Source of the DNA: Planctomycetota bacterium
GTDB taxonomy: Bacteria; Planctomycetota; SZUA-567; H5-PLA8
Direction of reading: 5' to 3'
NCBI GenBank assembly: GCA_016200135.1
Contig: JACQFI010000051.1
Location: 1 to 61,630, forward strand
DNA length: 61,630 nt
Position 1 is the stretch's first letter; each line of letters starts with the position of its first letter. The notes under the pieces are model-generated. The model had not been told where the DNA came from and made no database searches. It saw nothing but the letters and a program-made list of their open reading frames with translations. A program made the translations under genes and the position numbers. This document shows positions 1-7,863 of this stretch, piece after piece.

Positions 1-13
1 ATATCAATGCGCC

Positions 14-100
14 GTTCGCAGTTCGCAGTTCGCAGTTCGCAGTTCGCAGTTCGCAGTTCGCAGTTCGCAGTTCGCAGTTCGCAGTTCGCAGTTCGCAGTT
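14..100. repeat. Heptanucleotide tandem array (GTTCGCA x12)
   Basis: Twelve perfect consecutive copies of the 7-bp unit GTTCGCA run from 14 to 97, followed by a partial GTT. The array sits just downstream of the ribE stop codon. It is directly followed by an AAAATCC-type tract. No function is evident, and the copy number is likely to vary between strains. Confidence 0.97.
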
Positions 101-138
101 AATCGAAAATCCAAAATCCAAAATCCAAAATCGGAAAT
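101..138. repeat. AAAATCC intergenic tract, copy 1
   Basis: A degenerate tract of AATCGAAAATCC/AAAATCC units lies between the heptad array and the ribE stop. The same sequence, usually in reverse complement (ATTTTGGATTTTCGATT), recurs at 6351-6382, 7799-7852 and 8889-8929. This marks it as one member of a dispersed family found only between genes here. Confidence 0.85.
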
Positions 139-142
139 GCCG

Positions 143-799
143 TTAGTACCCGTGGTCGCGGAGCCACTCTTCCGAGATCTTCGAGACGGGCTTCTCGCCG
201 CCGCGCGGCTGGAGCATGGCCTGGACGTACTTGCCGAGGATGTCGGTCTCGAGGTTCACGCTCGCGCCTTCGGCTTTCGAGCCGATGGTCGTGCGCGCGA
301 GCGTCTCCGGGATCAGCGCGACCCAGAAACCGCCCACGCCGTCGCAGCCGGCGACGGTAAGCGAGATGCCGTCGATCGCGACGGAGCCTTTCTCGACGAT
401 CTGCGGCGCGAGGTTCAGGTCGTCGAGCGAGAGGTGCCATTCGGCCCAGCGTCCGCCGGTGACGGTCTTGCGCACGAGCGCCGTGCCGTCGATGTGGCCT
501 TGGACGAAGTGCCCGCCAAGGCGCTTGCCCGGCAGCAGCGCGCGTTCGAGGTTCACGTGCGCGCCCGCTTGCAGCGCGCCAAGCGTCGTACGTTTGAGCG
601 TCTCCGGCACCGCATCGAAGCTCGCAAGCGAGCCGTCGAGACTCACCACCGTCAGGCAGCAGCCGTCGATGGCAATGCTGTCGCCGAGCGCCGTGCCCTC
701 GGCGAGCGATCCGATATCCACCCCCAGCCGCGCCCCGCCCGCGGCGTTCTTCTCGAACGCCGCGACCGCGCCGATGTGTTCGATCAAGCCGGTGAACAT
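143..799 (-). CDS. ribE: Riboflavin synthase alpha chain
   Basis: The enzyme converts two molecules of 6,7-dimethyl-8-ribityllumazine to riboflavin, the last step of the pathway, in the cytoplasm. The product is 218 residues, normal for the family, with the two tandem lumazine-binding barrels. The N-terminus MFTGLIE is the family hallmark, so the ATG at 799 is preferred over a TTG two codons upstream. The second barrel contains a V-N-L-E-T-D segment typical of the family. It is the last gene of a minus-strand run that also carries ribH and ribD, so it probably shares their transcript. The gap to ribD is about 50 bp. Confidence 0.96.
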   Translation of the reverse strand: MFTGLIEHIGAVAAFEKNAAGGARLGVDIGSLAEGTALGDSIAIDGCCLTVVSLDGSLASFDAVPETLKRTTLGALQAGAHVNLERALLPGKRLGGHFVQGHIDGTALVRKTVTGGRWAEWHLSLDDLNLAPQIVEKGSVAIDGISLTVAGCDGVGGFWVALIPETLARTTIGSKAEGASVNLETDILGKYVQAMLQPRGGEKPVSKISEEWLRDHGY

Positions 800-849
800 A
801 GACAATAGTTTCCAGCCAAGCGCCTCATGATTCTAGTCCAAACAAATAC

Positions 850-1980
850 TTACGCCTTGCGTAACCAGTTCCACGCGCCGAGACGGCCTTGGATCAGCAC
901 GTCTTCGCCCAGGCGGCGCACGCGGGTGACGCGCAGGGCCTGGCTCTCGCTCACGCGTTCGACGCCGCGGCCGCGCACGGCGGTGACGCCTTCGCGCCCG
1001 CCCACGATCTTCGGCGCGATGAAGACGTACGCGCGGTCCACGGCGCGCGCATCGAGGAAGCTGCCGAGCACCTCGGAGCCGCCTTCGACGTAGACCGACA
1101 TCACGCCCAGCTTGGCCAGCGCCTTGAGCGCGTCTTCGATGGGCAGGCCGTCGTCGTTCGAGAAGAGCGGGACGATCTCCGCGCCTTTGTCTTTGAGCGC
1201 TTTCACCTTGTCGAGCGGCGCGGAGGACGAGGTCACGATCACGATCGGCCCGCCGCCTTCGGCCGTCCAGAGCGGCGCGTCGAGCGGTGTACGGGCCTGG
1301 CTGTCCAAGATCACGCGCCGCGGCTGCCAGTGGCCCTGCTCCGGCTGCTCCAGCCCGAGGCGGCACGTCAGCAGCGGCGCATCGGTGAGCACCGTGCCGA
1401 TGCCGACGAGCACCGCGTCATGCCGCCCGCGCAGCACGTGCGCGAAGGCGCGGGCTTTCGGCGAGGTAATCCATTTGGAGTCCCCGCGCGCGGTCGCGAT
1501 CTTGCCGTCGGCGGTCATCGCCCACTTGGCGCTCACCAGCGGCAGGCCGGTGCGCACGAGCTTGAAGAAGCCTGCGTTCAAGCGGCGGCACGCGCTTTCG
1601 AGCACGCCCTCGACGAGCTTGACCTTCTTCTTCGCGAGGGCCTTCGCGCCGCCCGCGGCTTTTTCGTGCGGGTCGCGCGCGCCGAGCACCACGGTCTTGA
1701 CGCCCGCTTTGAGAATCGCGTCCACGCACGGCGGCGTCTTGCCGTGGTGGTTGCAGGGTTCGAGCGTGACGTAGAGTTCCGCGCCCTTGGCCTTCGCGCC
1801 CGCGTCGCCGAGGGCTTCGACTTCCGCATGTGGCCCGCCGAAGCGGCGATGCCAGCCCTGGCCGACGACCTTGCCGGCCTTAACAACCACCGCACCGACC
1901 AGCGGATTGGGACTCGTCCACCCGCGGCCATGCGCCGCGAGTTCGAGGGCTTTACGCATGAACGTTTCGTGGTCAGGCAT
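850..1980 (-). CDS. ribD: Bifunctional riboflavin deaminase/reductase RibD
   Basis: The bifunctional enzyme deaminates diaminohydroxyphosphoribosylaminopyrimidine and then reduces the ribosyl group. It is 376 residues. The N-terminal cytidine-deaminase-like domain (about 1-145) shows the zinc signature HAEVEAL and later PCNHHGKTPPC. The C-terminal DHFR-like reductase domain (about 150-370) begins with a VSAKWAMTADGKIA-type segment and includes the YVEGGSEVLG nucleotide-binding loop. The start codon overlaps the end of ftsY by 8 bp, which implies translational coupling. Both domains look complete. Confidence 0.96.
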   Translation of the reverse strand: MPDHETFMRKALELAAHGRGWTSPNPLVGAVVVKAGKVVGQGWHRRFGGPHAEVEALGDAGAKAKGAELYVTLEPCNHHGKTPPCVDAILKAGVKTVVLGARDPHEKAAGGAKALAKKKVKLVEGVLESACRRLNAGFFKLVRTGLPLVSAKWAMTADGKIATARGDSKWITSPKARAFAHVLRGRHDAVLVGIGTVLTDAPLLTCRLGLEQPEQGHWQPRRVILDSQARTPLDAPLWTAEGGGPIVIVTSSSAPLDKVKALKDKGAEIVPLFSNDDGLPIEDALKALAKLGVMSVYVEGGSEVLGSFLDARAVDRAYVFIAPKIVGGREGVTAVRGRGVERVSESQALRVTRVRRLGEDVLIQGRLGAWNWLRKA

Positions 1981-2956
1981 TCGATTTCTTGCTTTCGTCC
2001 ATCCCGAAGATCGCGTCGAGGAAGTTGTCGGCGTCGAAGGGTTCGAGGTCGAGCATCTTCTCGCCGAGGCCGATCCACTTCACCGGCACGTCGACCTCGC
2101 TGCGCATGGCGAGCACCGCGCCGCCCTTGGCCGTGCCGTCGAGCTTCGTCACGACCAGGCCGGTGACGCCCACGCCTTCGGTGAAGACCTTGGCCTGCTG
2201 GACGGCGTTCTGGCCCGTGGTCCCGTCGAGGACCAGCAGGACCTCGTGCGGCGCGCCGGGAATCTTCTTCTTGATGACCCGCGAGATCTTCTCGAGCTCG
2301 TCCATCAGGCCCTTCTTGTTCTGCAACCGGCCGGCGGTGTCGATGATGACCATGTCGTAGCCCTGCGCGATGGCCTTCTCGACGGCGTTGTAGGCCACGC
2401 TCGCCGCGTCCGCGCCCTGGCGGTCCTTGACGATGTCGCAGCCGACGCGCCCGGCCCAGATCGTGAGCTGCTCGATGGCCGCCGCGCGAAAGGTGTCGCC
2501 CGCGGCCAGCAGGATCTTGTAGTCCTCGGCCTTGAAGCGGTGGGCCAGTTTGGCGATGGTGGTCGTCTTGCCCGCGCCGTTCACGCCCACGACCAGGATC
2601 ACGGTCGGCGGCTTCTCGCTGAAGCGCGGCATGCTGTCCTGCGGCGGAAACTGCTTTTTCAGTTCGGCCTTGAGGAATGCGGCGATCTCGCCCGGCGCCT
2701 GGACCTCGCGGTCCTTGTAGGCCTCGCGGGCTTTCTCGACGAGGTCTTCCGCGAGGCGCGGCCCGAGGTCGGCTTGGATCAGCGTGCCGCGCAGGTCCTC
2801 GCACTCCTCGTCGCCGAGCTTGCGGCCGACGAGCAGGTCGAGGCCGCCGCGCACGACCTTGGCGGTCTTCTGGACGCCCGCGATGAGGGTCTCGCTGGCC
2901 TTCTTGACCGCGCCCGCGATCGCGTCCTTGGCCTTCTTGAAGAAACCGAAACCCAT
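1973..2956 (-). CDS. ftsY: Signal recognition particle receptor FtsY
   Basis: FtsY is the SRP-receptor GTPase that docks ribosome-SRP complexes at the inner membrane. It is 327 residues. A short N-terminal helix (MGFGFFKKAK) precedes the N domain. The G domain has the P-loop GVNGAGKT at residues 124-131, DTAGR at 206-210 and TKLDGTAKGG near the end. It lacks the long acidic A domain of the E. coli protein, as many bacterial homologues do. It overlaps ribD by 8 bp and lies within the ribH-nusB-ribD-ribE operon, which couples a secretion gene to riboflavin synthesis. Confidence 0.97.
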   Translation of the reverse strand: MGFGFFKKAKDAIAGAVKKASETLIAGVQKTAKVVRGGLDLLVGRKLGDEECEDLRGTLIQADLGPRLAEDLVEKAREAYKDREVQAPGEIAAFLKAELKKQFPPQDSMPRFSEKPPTVILVVGVNGAGKTTTIAKLAHRFKAEDYKILLAAGDTFRAAAIEQLTIWAGRVGCDIVKDRQGADAASVAYNAVEKAIAQGYDMVIIDTAGRLQNKKGLMDELEKISRVIKKKIPGAPHEVLLVLDGTTGQNAVQQAKVFTEGVGVTGLVVTKLDGTAKGGAVLAMRSEVDVPVKWIGLGEKMLDLEPFDADNFLDAIFGMDESKKSNA

Positions 2957-3006
2957 GAATGCTCCCGCCGCCCCGTTCGACTCGACCCGTTTTTGAGCGC
3001 CGCCGA

Positions 3007-3885
3007 TTATACGGACTTCACGGCCTCGCGCGATGCGCGTTCCGCATGAACTGCCGCGCGTTTGCGCAGGTCGGCCAGCGTCCGCTCGTCCACGCCGGAG
3101 GCCCCGAGCGTCACGCCGGGCTTTACGCCTGGGCCGTGGAAGTCGCTCCCGCCGCTCACGGCCTTCTCGTAGCGCCGCGCGAGCCCCGCGTAGAAGCGCC
3201 GGTTCACATCGCTATGCGAGAGATGGTAGGCCTCGACGCCGTCCATGCCGAGCCTGAAAAGTTGCGGGATCAGTTCATCATGGGGCGCGATGCCCGGATG
3301 CGCGAGCACCGCCACGCCGCCCGCGCCGTGCACGGCCGCGAAGACGGCCTCGGGCGCGAGCTGCTCCTTGGGCACGTTGCCCGGCGCGTTGCCCACGAGG
3401 AAGCGCAGCAGGCCGTCGCGGACGCTGCGCGCATGGCCGCGCTTCACCAGCGCCGCGGCCACGTGCGGCTTGCCGATGGACTCCGCGTCGCCCGCGGCCG
3501 CGAAGATGTCTTCCTCCGTGATCGCATAGCCCGCCTGGCTCAACCGCGCGGCCATTTCGACGGCCCGCGCGCGGCGCTGGACACGGACGCGCTCGAGCAG
3601 CGCGCCGAGAGCCGAGTCCTTCGCGGTGTCCACGAAGAAGGCCAGGATGTGGAGTTCGATATTCCGATGGTACGCGGTGAGCTCGCAGCCGGGGACGATC
3701 TCGACCCCGCGCTCGCGCCCGCGCTGCGCGGCCCGCGCGACGCCCGCGACGGTGTCGTGGTCGGTGAGCGCCAGGACCTTGAGGCCCGCGGCGGCCGCCG
3801 CATCGACGAGGGCCTCGGGCGCCCACTCGCCGTCGGAAGCCGTGGTGTGCGCGTGCAGGTCGGCGACGATCTCGGTCTTGGCCAA
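3007..3885 (-). CDS. PHP-domain phosphoesterase (TrpH/RNase AM-like)
   Basis: This is a PHP-superfamily metal-dependent phosphoesterase of 292 residues. Metal-binding motifs appear in the expected order: DLHAHTTASDG near the N-terminus, LTDHDT at about 41-46, AHPG in the middle and GSDFHG near the C-terminus. Family members include 5'-3' exoribonucleases such as E. coli YciV/TrpH and 3',5'-nucleotide bisphosphate phosphatases, so the substrate cannot be fixed from sequence. It lies 8 bp downstream of nusB in the same operon. The RNA link of nusB makes an RNA or nucleotide substrate plausible, but this is inference. Confidence 0.9.
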   Translation of the reverse strand: MAKTEIVADLHAHTTASDGEWAPEALVDAAAAAGLKVLALTDHDTVAGVARAAQRGRERGVEIVPGCELTAYHRNIELHILAFFVDTAKDSALGALLERVRVQRRARAVEMAARLSQAGYAITEEDIFAAAGDAESIGKPHVAAALVKRGHARSVRDGLLRFLVGNAPGNVPKEQLAPEAVFAAVHGAGGVAVLAHPGIAPHDELIPQLFRLGMDGVEAYHLSHSDVNRRFYAGLARRYEKAVSGGSDFHGPGVKPGVTLGASGVDERTLADLRKRAAVHAERASREAVKSV

Positions 3886-3893
3886 GGCAGGTT

Positions 3894-4343
3894 TCAGGTG
3901 GCCGCGGGCTCGCTGGGTTCTTCGGGCTGCGGGCGGAATTTGGGGCGCATCTTGTCGAGCAGGCCGTTGACGAAGCCGCAGGCGGCCTCGGAGCTGTAGC
4001 GCCGGGCGAGTTCCACGGCCTCGTTGATGACGACCTTGTACGGCGTCTCGGGGCTCGAGATCAGTTCCGCGAGGCCGAGGCGCAGGATGTTGCGGTCCAC
4101 GAAGGCCATGCGGTTGAGGGTCCAGTTCTTGGCCGCGGCGGCGATCTCGACATCGAGTTCGGCGCGGTGTTCGAGGACCGCGGCCACGAGCTTCTTGGTC
4201 AGCTCGGCGGCCTCGGCGTCGGGCGGCGGCTCCTGCATGCCCATGTAATCGCTCAAGGGCTGAACGTCGGTGCCGTTCAGCAGGTCATGCATGTAGAGGT
4301 ATTGGAGCGCCACTTCGCGCCCGCGGGTCTTGGGATGAGTCAT
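3894..4343 (-). CDS. nusB: Transcription antitermination factor NusB
   Basis: NusB is an all-helical RNA-binding protein that acts with NusE (S10) at boxA in rRNA antitermination. It is 149 residues, the normal length. Recognisable segments are the N-terminal REVALQYLYMHDLL and the C-terminal YKVVINEAVELARRYS followed by FVNGLLDKM, which are diagnostic. It follows ribH in the operon, an arrangement common in bacteria (ribH-nusB). A 100-bp gap rich in CAGTAACG-type repeats separates it from ribH. Confidence 0.96.
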   Translation of the reverse strand: MTHPKTRGREVALQYLYMHDLLNGTDVQPLSDYMGMQEPPPDAEAAELTKKLVAAVLEHRAELDVEIAAAAKNWTLNRMAFVDRNILRLGLAELISSPETPYKVVINEAVELARRYSSEAACGFVNGLLDKMRPKFRPQPEEPSEPAAT

Positions 4344-4446
4344 GGAACGGCCAGTTATCAGTAACGCGAGTATTCAGTAAGCAGTAACGACAAGGGCGTT
4401 ACTGGGCACTGATTACTTTTTTTACCGATCCCTTCCTCCTTCTTGC
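4344..4446. repeat. AGTAAC/ATTCAGTAA short repeats between ribH and nusB
   Basis: The ribH-nusB gap contains several short repeats (CAGTTATCAGTAACG, GTATTCAGTAAGCAGTAACG, GCGTTACTGGGCACTGATTAC). The right part is roughly complementary to the left, so the transcript could fold into a hairpin with GTAACG/CGTTAC arms. A T-run (ACTTTTTTTACC) lies on the plus strand and is not placed to terminate the operon. Confidence 0.55.
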
Positions 4447-4911
4447 TTAGAGCTTCGGCAGCAGGTCCGCCATCTCCAGCGCGCTCTGGGCCGCTTCCCA
4501 TCCTTTGTTTCCGCCTTTGGCGCCGGCGCGTTCGAGCGCCTGTTCCAAAGTATCGCATGTGAGCACGCCGAAGGCCACAGGAATCCCGCTCTCGAGGGCC
4601 GCCTGCGCGATGCCCTTGGTCGCCTCGCCCGCGACGTACTCGAAGTGCGGCGTGCCGCCGCGAATCACGCAGCCCAGCGCAACGACGCCGGCGTATTTCT
4701 TGCGGCAGAGGGCCTTCACGGCGACGGGCAGTTCGAACGCGCCCGGCACGCAGACGACGTCGATGTGGTCCTCGTCCACGCCGTGCCGCACGAGGCAGTC
4801 CACGCAGCCGCCGAGCAGGCGGTCGGTGATGAGGGCGTTGGTCCGCGAGACCGCGATGGCGAAGCGCGCGCCTTTTTTGGCAATCAAGTGGCCTTCGATC
4901 TTCTTGGGCAT
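4447..4911 (-). CDS. ribH: 6,7-dimethyl-8-ribityllumazine synthase
   Basis: This enzyme condenses 5-amino-6-ribitylaminouracil with 3,4-dihydroxybutanone 4-phosphate and forms icosahedral or pentameric shells. It is 154 residues. It shows the VPGAFELP substrate loop, the [14 protein letters not shown] segment carrying the catalytic His, and [14 protein letters not shown] near the C-terminus. Where most homologues have SRFN near the N-terminus this protein has SRTN, so the aromatic that stacks on the ligand is absent at that position. It is the first gene of the operon. No FMN riboswitch is visible upstream; instead a dispersed repeat occupies the leader. Confidence 0.96.
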   Translation of the reverse strand: MPKKIEGHLIAKKGARFAIAVSRTNALITDRLLGGCVDCLVRHGVDEDHIDVVCVPGAFELPVAVKALCRKKYAGVVALGCVIRGGTPHFEYVAGEATKGIAQAALESGIPVAFGVLTCDTLEQALERAGAKGGNKGWEAAQSALEMADLLPKL

Positions 4912-4933
4912 GTCTCCTCCGGAGTAGTCCTTT

Positions 4934-5052
4934 CGCGCGCCCTTTCAGGGCTTTACCTCATCGGGGCCCTGTTCCAGGGGCTGCGTCCCGATAAAGCGGG
5001 ACTCCGCCCCTGGCTATTATCGCGCGCGCCTTCGGCGCTGACGGCAACGGCA
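4934..5052 (-). repeat. Dispersed ~100-bp element, copy A
   Basis: This is a copy of the element whose core reads, in plus-type orientation, AATAGCCAGGGG ... CCCCTGG ... CCCTGAAAGGGCGCG. The GCCAGGGG/CCCCTGG arms can pair. Here it is inverted and carries an internal CCCGATAAAGCGGGA palindrome. It occupies the 5' leader of ribH. Other copies are at 9500-9614, 12951-13057, 13060-13157, 17036-17145, 20310-20409 and 24703-24788. Confidence 0.85.
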
Positions 5053-5097
5053 ACCAGCAACTGCCAACAAACACAAACCATCAACTACGAACCTTGA

Positions 5098-5165
5098 ACT
5101 ATGAAACCTGAACCACGAACTCCGAACCACAGACTCCGAACCACGAACTCCGAACCTCTGTTCTT
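5098..5165. repeat. AACCACGAACTCCG tandem tract
   Basis: Short imperfect units of the type CCGAACCACGAACT repeat five to six times between the ribH leader and the epimerase stop codon. A related tract (ACCACAAACTACGAACC) lies at 42857-42900 in front of the fuconate dehydratase-like gene. A reverse-complement version (GATTCGTGGTTCGTGG) lies at about 20290-20310. Confidence 0.75.
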
Positions 5166-5184
5166 TCGGTTCAACGGTTACATC

Positions 5185-6288
5185 CTACACCCGGCGGCCT
5201 TCGCGGGCGAGTTCCTCGCGGACCCAGGCGACGGTCTGGCGCAGGCCTTCTTCGAGGGAGACCTTGGGGCTGTAGCCGAGGTCCTTGCGCGAGCGCGTGA
5301 GGTCGGCGCTGGTGCGCTCGACGTCGCCGGCCTGCATCTTCTCGCGCTTGATCACGGCCTGCTTGCCGACGGCTTTCTCAAGGGCCGCGACCAGTTCGGA
5401 GAGGCTCACCGGATGGTCGCCGCCGAGGTTGTAGAGGCCGAATTCCACAGGGCAGACGAGCGCGCCCATGAGCCCATCGACGATATCGGCCACGAAGGTG
5501 TAGTCGCGGGCGGACGAGCCGTCGCCGAAGAGGGTGATCGGTTCGCCCAGGATGAGCTTGCGGGCGAAGGCGGCGATGGCCATGTCGGGGCGCTGGCGCG
5601 GGCCGTAGACGGTGAACGGCCGGACCACGACGGCGCGGAAGCCGTGGAGCTTCGCGAACGTGCCGAGGAATATCTCGCCCGCGCGCTTGCTCGCGCCGTA
5701 CGGCGACTGCGGCTGGACGCAGGGCGCGTCTTCGCGGAAGGGCGCGGGCGTCACGTTGCCGTAGACGCTGCTCGACGAGGCCGCGACGATGCGCTTGGGG
5801 CCGTGGGCGCGCAGGGCTTCCAGCAGCGTGACGAGGCTGGTCACGTTCACCTTCAGGTATTTGAGCGGGTCGTCGATCGAGGGCCGCACGCCGGCTTGCG
5901 CGGCCAGGTGGATCACGGCGTCGAAGCGGTTCTGCGCGAGCACGCGGTCGAGCAGCGCGCGGTCGCCGAAGTCGCCTTCGACGAACTGGAACGAGGGGCC
6001 CGCGCCCTGCGCGGCCTGCGCGTGGCCGGCCTGGCCCGCGGCGCCGCCTTCGGAACCGGGCAGCAGCACGGAGCCTTCCGCAGCGAGGTCGGGAGCCTTT
6101 TTCGCTGGCGTTTTCGAGCCCAGCGCGCGAGCCGTTTTCTGGACGGCTTCGAGGTTGCGGCGCTTGAGCGCGGGGTCGTAGTAAGGCTCGAAGTTGTCGA
6201 TGCCCGTGACGGCGTGGCCCTCGGCCAGCAGCCGCTCGGCCGCGTGCGACCCGACGAACCCGGCGACGCCGGTAAGCAGGATCTTCAT
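5185..6288 (-). CDS. NAD-dependent nucleotide-sugar epimerase (UDP-glucuronate 4-epimerase type)
   Basis: This is an extended SDR-family epimerase/dehydratase of 367 residues. The NAD-binding GVAGFVGSHAAERLL motif is at the N-terminus, followed by IDNFEPYYD and the IHLAAQAGVRPS segment typical of UDP-glucuronate/UDP-glucose 4-epimerases. The catalytic Ser and Tyr-x3-Lys lie in SSSSVYG and YGASKR. The ATG at 6288 is chosen because the N-terminal Rossmann motif begins there; the frame stays open far upstream but has no matching domain. Residues about 60-100 form an Ala/Gly-rich insertion that homologues normally lack. The likely role is sugar precursor synthesis for surface polysaccharide. It is divergent from the MFS gene. 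Confidence 0.9.
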   Translation of the reverse strand: MKILLTGVAGFVGSHAAERLLAEGHAVTGIDNFEPYYDPALKRRNLEAVQKTARALGSKTPAKKAPDLAAEGSVLLPGSEGGAAGQAGHAQAAQGAGPSFQFVEGDFGDRALLDRVLAQNRFDAVIHLAAQAGVRPSIDDPLKYLKVNVTSLVTLLEALRAHGPKRIVAASSSSVYGNVTPAPFREDAPCVQPQSPYGASKRAGEIFLGTFAKLHGFRAVVVRPFTVYGPRQRPDMAIAAFARKLILGEPITLFGDGSSARDYTFVADIVDGLMGALVCPVEFGLYNLGGDHPVSLSELVAALEKAVGKQAVIKREKMQAGDVERTSADLTRSRKDLGYSPKVSLEEGLRQTVAWVREELAREGRRV

Positions 6289-6350
6289 GGGGCGGTAAAG
6301 GTAGGGGATGAGGGGCCATGGCGCAACCGCGAACGGCAAACTCAAGAGTG

Positions 6351-6382
6351 CATTTTCGATTTTGGATTTTGGATTTTCGATT
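6351..6382. repeat. ATTTTGGATTTTCGATT tract, copy 2
   Basis: An AT-rich tract CATTTTCGATTTTGGATTTTGG lies in the divergent intergenic region between the epimerase and the MFS transporter. It is the reverse complement of the tract at 101-138. It contrasts strongly with the GC-rich surroundings. Confidence 0.85.
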
Positions 6383-6498
6383 GGTACGGCAACTGCTTCT
6401 ACCGCCGACCGCTCGGAAGGCATGTAGCGCAAAGCGTAAGCGCGGATTTCGGAATTGCCGCGCCTTGCAGGAACGGGCTGCGGAGGCATGATCTCGGG

Positions 6499-7794
6499 AT
6501 GCCTTCGTTCATGCTCCGGGCTTTGAAGTACCGCAACTACCGGCTCTTCTTCGCAGGCCAAGGCGTCTCGCTCGTCGGCTCGTGGCTCTCGATGGTCGCG
6601 ACGCAGTGGCTCATCTACCGCCTGGCGCCGACGGCGACGGCGGCCAAGATCCTGGGCTTCGCGAGTTTCGCGGCGCAGATCCCGGTGCTGTTCGTCGGGC
6701 CGCTGGGCGGCGTCGCGTCCGACCGCTGGGACAACCGGCGCATGCTGCTGGCCACGCAGTTCCTCTCCATGGCGCAGAGCGCCGCGCTGGCGGGGCTGGC
6801 CTTCTCCGACCTGGCCACGATCCCGCTGGTGGTGGGCTTGAGTTTCATGCAGGGCTTCGTGAACGCGTTCGATATGCCGGCGCGGCAGACGTTCGTGGTC
6901 CGCATCATCGAGGACTCCGCGGACCTGCCCAACGCCATCGCGATCAACTCGACGATGTTCAACGGCGCGCGGCTGGTCGGACCGGCCATCGCGGGGGTCA
7001 TCATCGCGCGGGCGGGCGTGAGCTACTGCTTCCTGATCGACGCGGTGAGTTTTCTGGCCGTGATTGGGGCGCTGCTGGCGATCCGCATGCCGCCTACCCT
7101 TCCCCGCGGCTCGCGGACCACCCTCTTCTTCGACTTCAAGCAGGGTCTGCGCTACTCGTGGAAGTTCCTGCCGGTGCGCGCGGCGATCCTGATGGGCGCG
7201 GCGGGGAGCCTCGCGTACATGTCCCTCATGGTGATCGTGCCGCTTTTCGCGGACAAGCTGGCCGGCGGCGAGGCGCCGGTCGCGGGCGGCGAGGACCCCG
7301 GCGCGCGGATCTACGGGTTCCTGACCGCGGCGACGGGCTGCGGGGCGCTGGCGAGCGGGCTGTTTCTCGCGTCGCGCAAGACCGTGCGCGGGCTGGGCAG
7401 GCTCATCGCAGTCGCGCCGCTGCTGATGGCCGCGGGCATCTTCTGCTTCGCGGAGTCGGACCACCTGGCCGCGGCGATGGCGAGCATGTTCCTGACGGGC
7501 CTCGGCATGCTGCTCCTGTTCGCCTCGCTGAACACCGTGCTGCAGACGATCATCGACGACGACAAGCGCGGGCGGGTGATGAGCCTCTTCACGATCTCGT
7601 TTATGGGCGTGGCGCCGTTCGGCAGCCTGCTCGGCGGGGCCATGGCGCAGCAGTTCGGCGAGGTCCATGCGGCAATGCTCTCCGGGTGCATCCCCATCGC
7701 GGCGGCGGCGGTCTTTTATCTGCGGCTTCCGTCGCTGCGCGCGATCGTACGGCCGATCTACGAGCGCAAGGGCATTGGGAAGGACATCCAGTAA
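6499..7794 (+). CDS. Major facilitator superfamily transporter (EntS/MFS_3-like)
   Basis: This is a 431-residue integral membrane protein with about twelve hydrophobic segments, the normal MFS length. The N-terminus (LKYRNYRLFFAGQGVSLVGSWL) is characteristic of the MFS_3/EntS group. The loop between segments 2 and 3 carries GGVASDRWDNRRML, the conserved MFS loop signature. Members export siderophores, drugs or other small molecules, and the substrate here is unknown. The ATG at 6499 is used because the upstream open frame has no similarity to transporters and crosses a dispersed repeat. The gene stands alone between divergent and convergent neighbours. Confidence 0.92.
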   Translation: MPSFMLRALKYRNYRLFFAGQGVSLVGSWLSMVATQWLIYRLAPTATAAKILGFASFAAQIPVLFVGPLGGVASDRWDNRRMLLATQFLSMAQSAALAGLAFSDLATIPLVVGLSFMQGFVNAFDMPARQTFVVRIIEDSADLPNAIAINSTMFNGARLVGPAIAGVIIARAGVSYCFLIDAVSFLAVIGALLAIRMPPTLPRGSRTTLFFDFKQGLRYSWKFLPVRAAILMGAAGSLAYMSLMVIVPLFADKLAGGEAPVAGGEDPGARIYGFLTAATGCGALASGLFLASRKTVRGLGRLIAVAPLLMAAGIFCFAESDHLAAAMASMFLTGLGMLLLFASLNTVLQTIIDDDKRGRVMSLFTISFMGVAPFGSLLGGAMAQQFGEVHAAMLSGCIPIAAAAVFYLRLPSLRAIVRPIYERKGIGKDIQ

Positions 7795-7798
7795 CGGC

Positions 7799-7852
7799 AT
7801 TTTCGATTTCCGATTTTGGATTTCCGGTTTCCGGTTTCCGGTTTTTGCATCT
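7799..7852. repeat. ATTTTCGATTTCCGATTTTGG / TTTCCGG tract, copy 3
   Basis: A tract of ATTTTCGATTTCCGATTTTGGA units followed by four TTTCCGG units lies in the 69-bp gap between the convergent MFS gene and the hypothetical gene. It is related to the tracts at 101-138, 6351-6382 and 8889-8929. Confidence 0.85.
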
Positions 7853-7863
7853 CGCATTCACCG

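Noticed and set aside
14..100. CRISPR array
   Set aside because: The units are 7-bp perfect tandem repeats with no spacers and no cas genes are present.
4912..5184. FMN riboswitch in front of ribH
   Set aside because: The leader is filled by a dispersed element and AACCACGAACT repeats. No RFN-type conserved blocks could be found.
5101..6498. Long 5' extension of the MFS frame
   Set aside because: It runs antisense through the epimerase gene and a dispersed repeat. The transporter domain begins at 6499.
6289..7857. Long 5' extension of the epimerase frame
   Set aside because: It is antisense to the MFS gene and shows only low-complexity Arg/His-rich sequence. The Rossmann motif starts at 6288.
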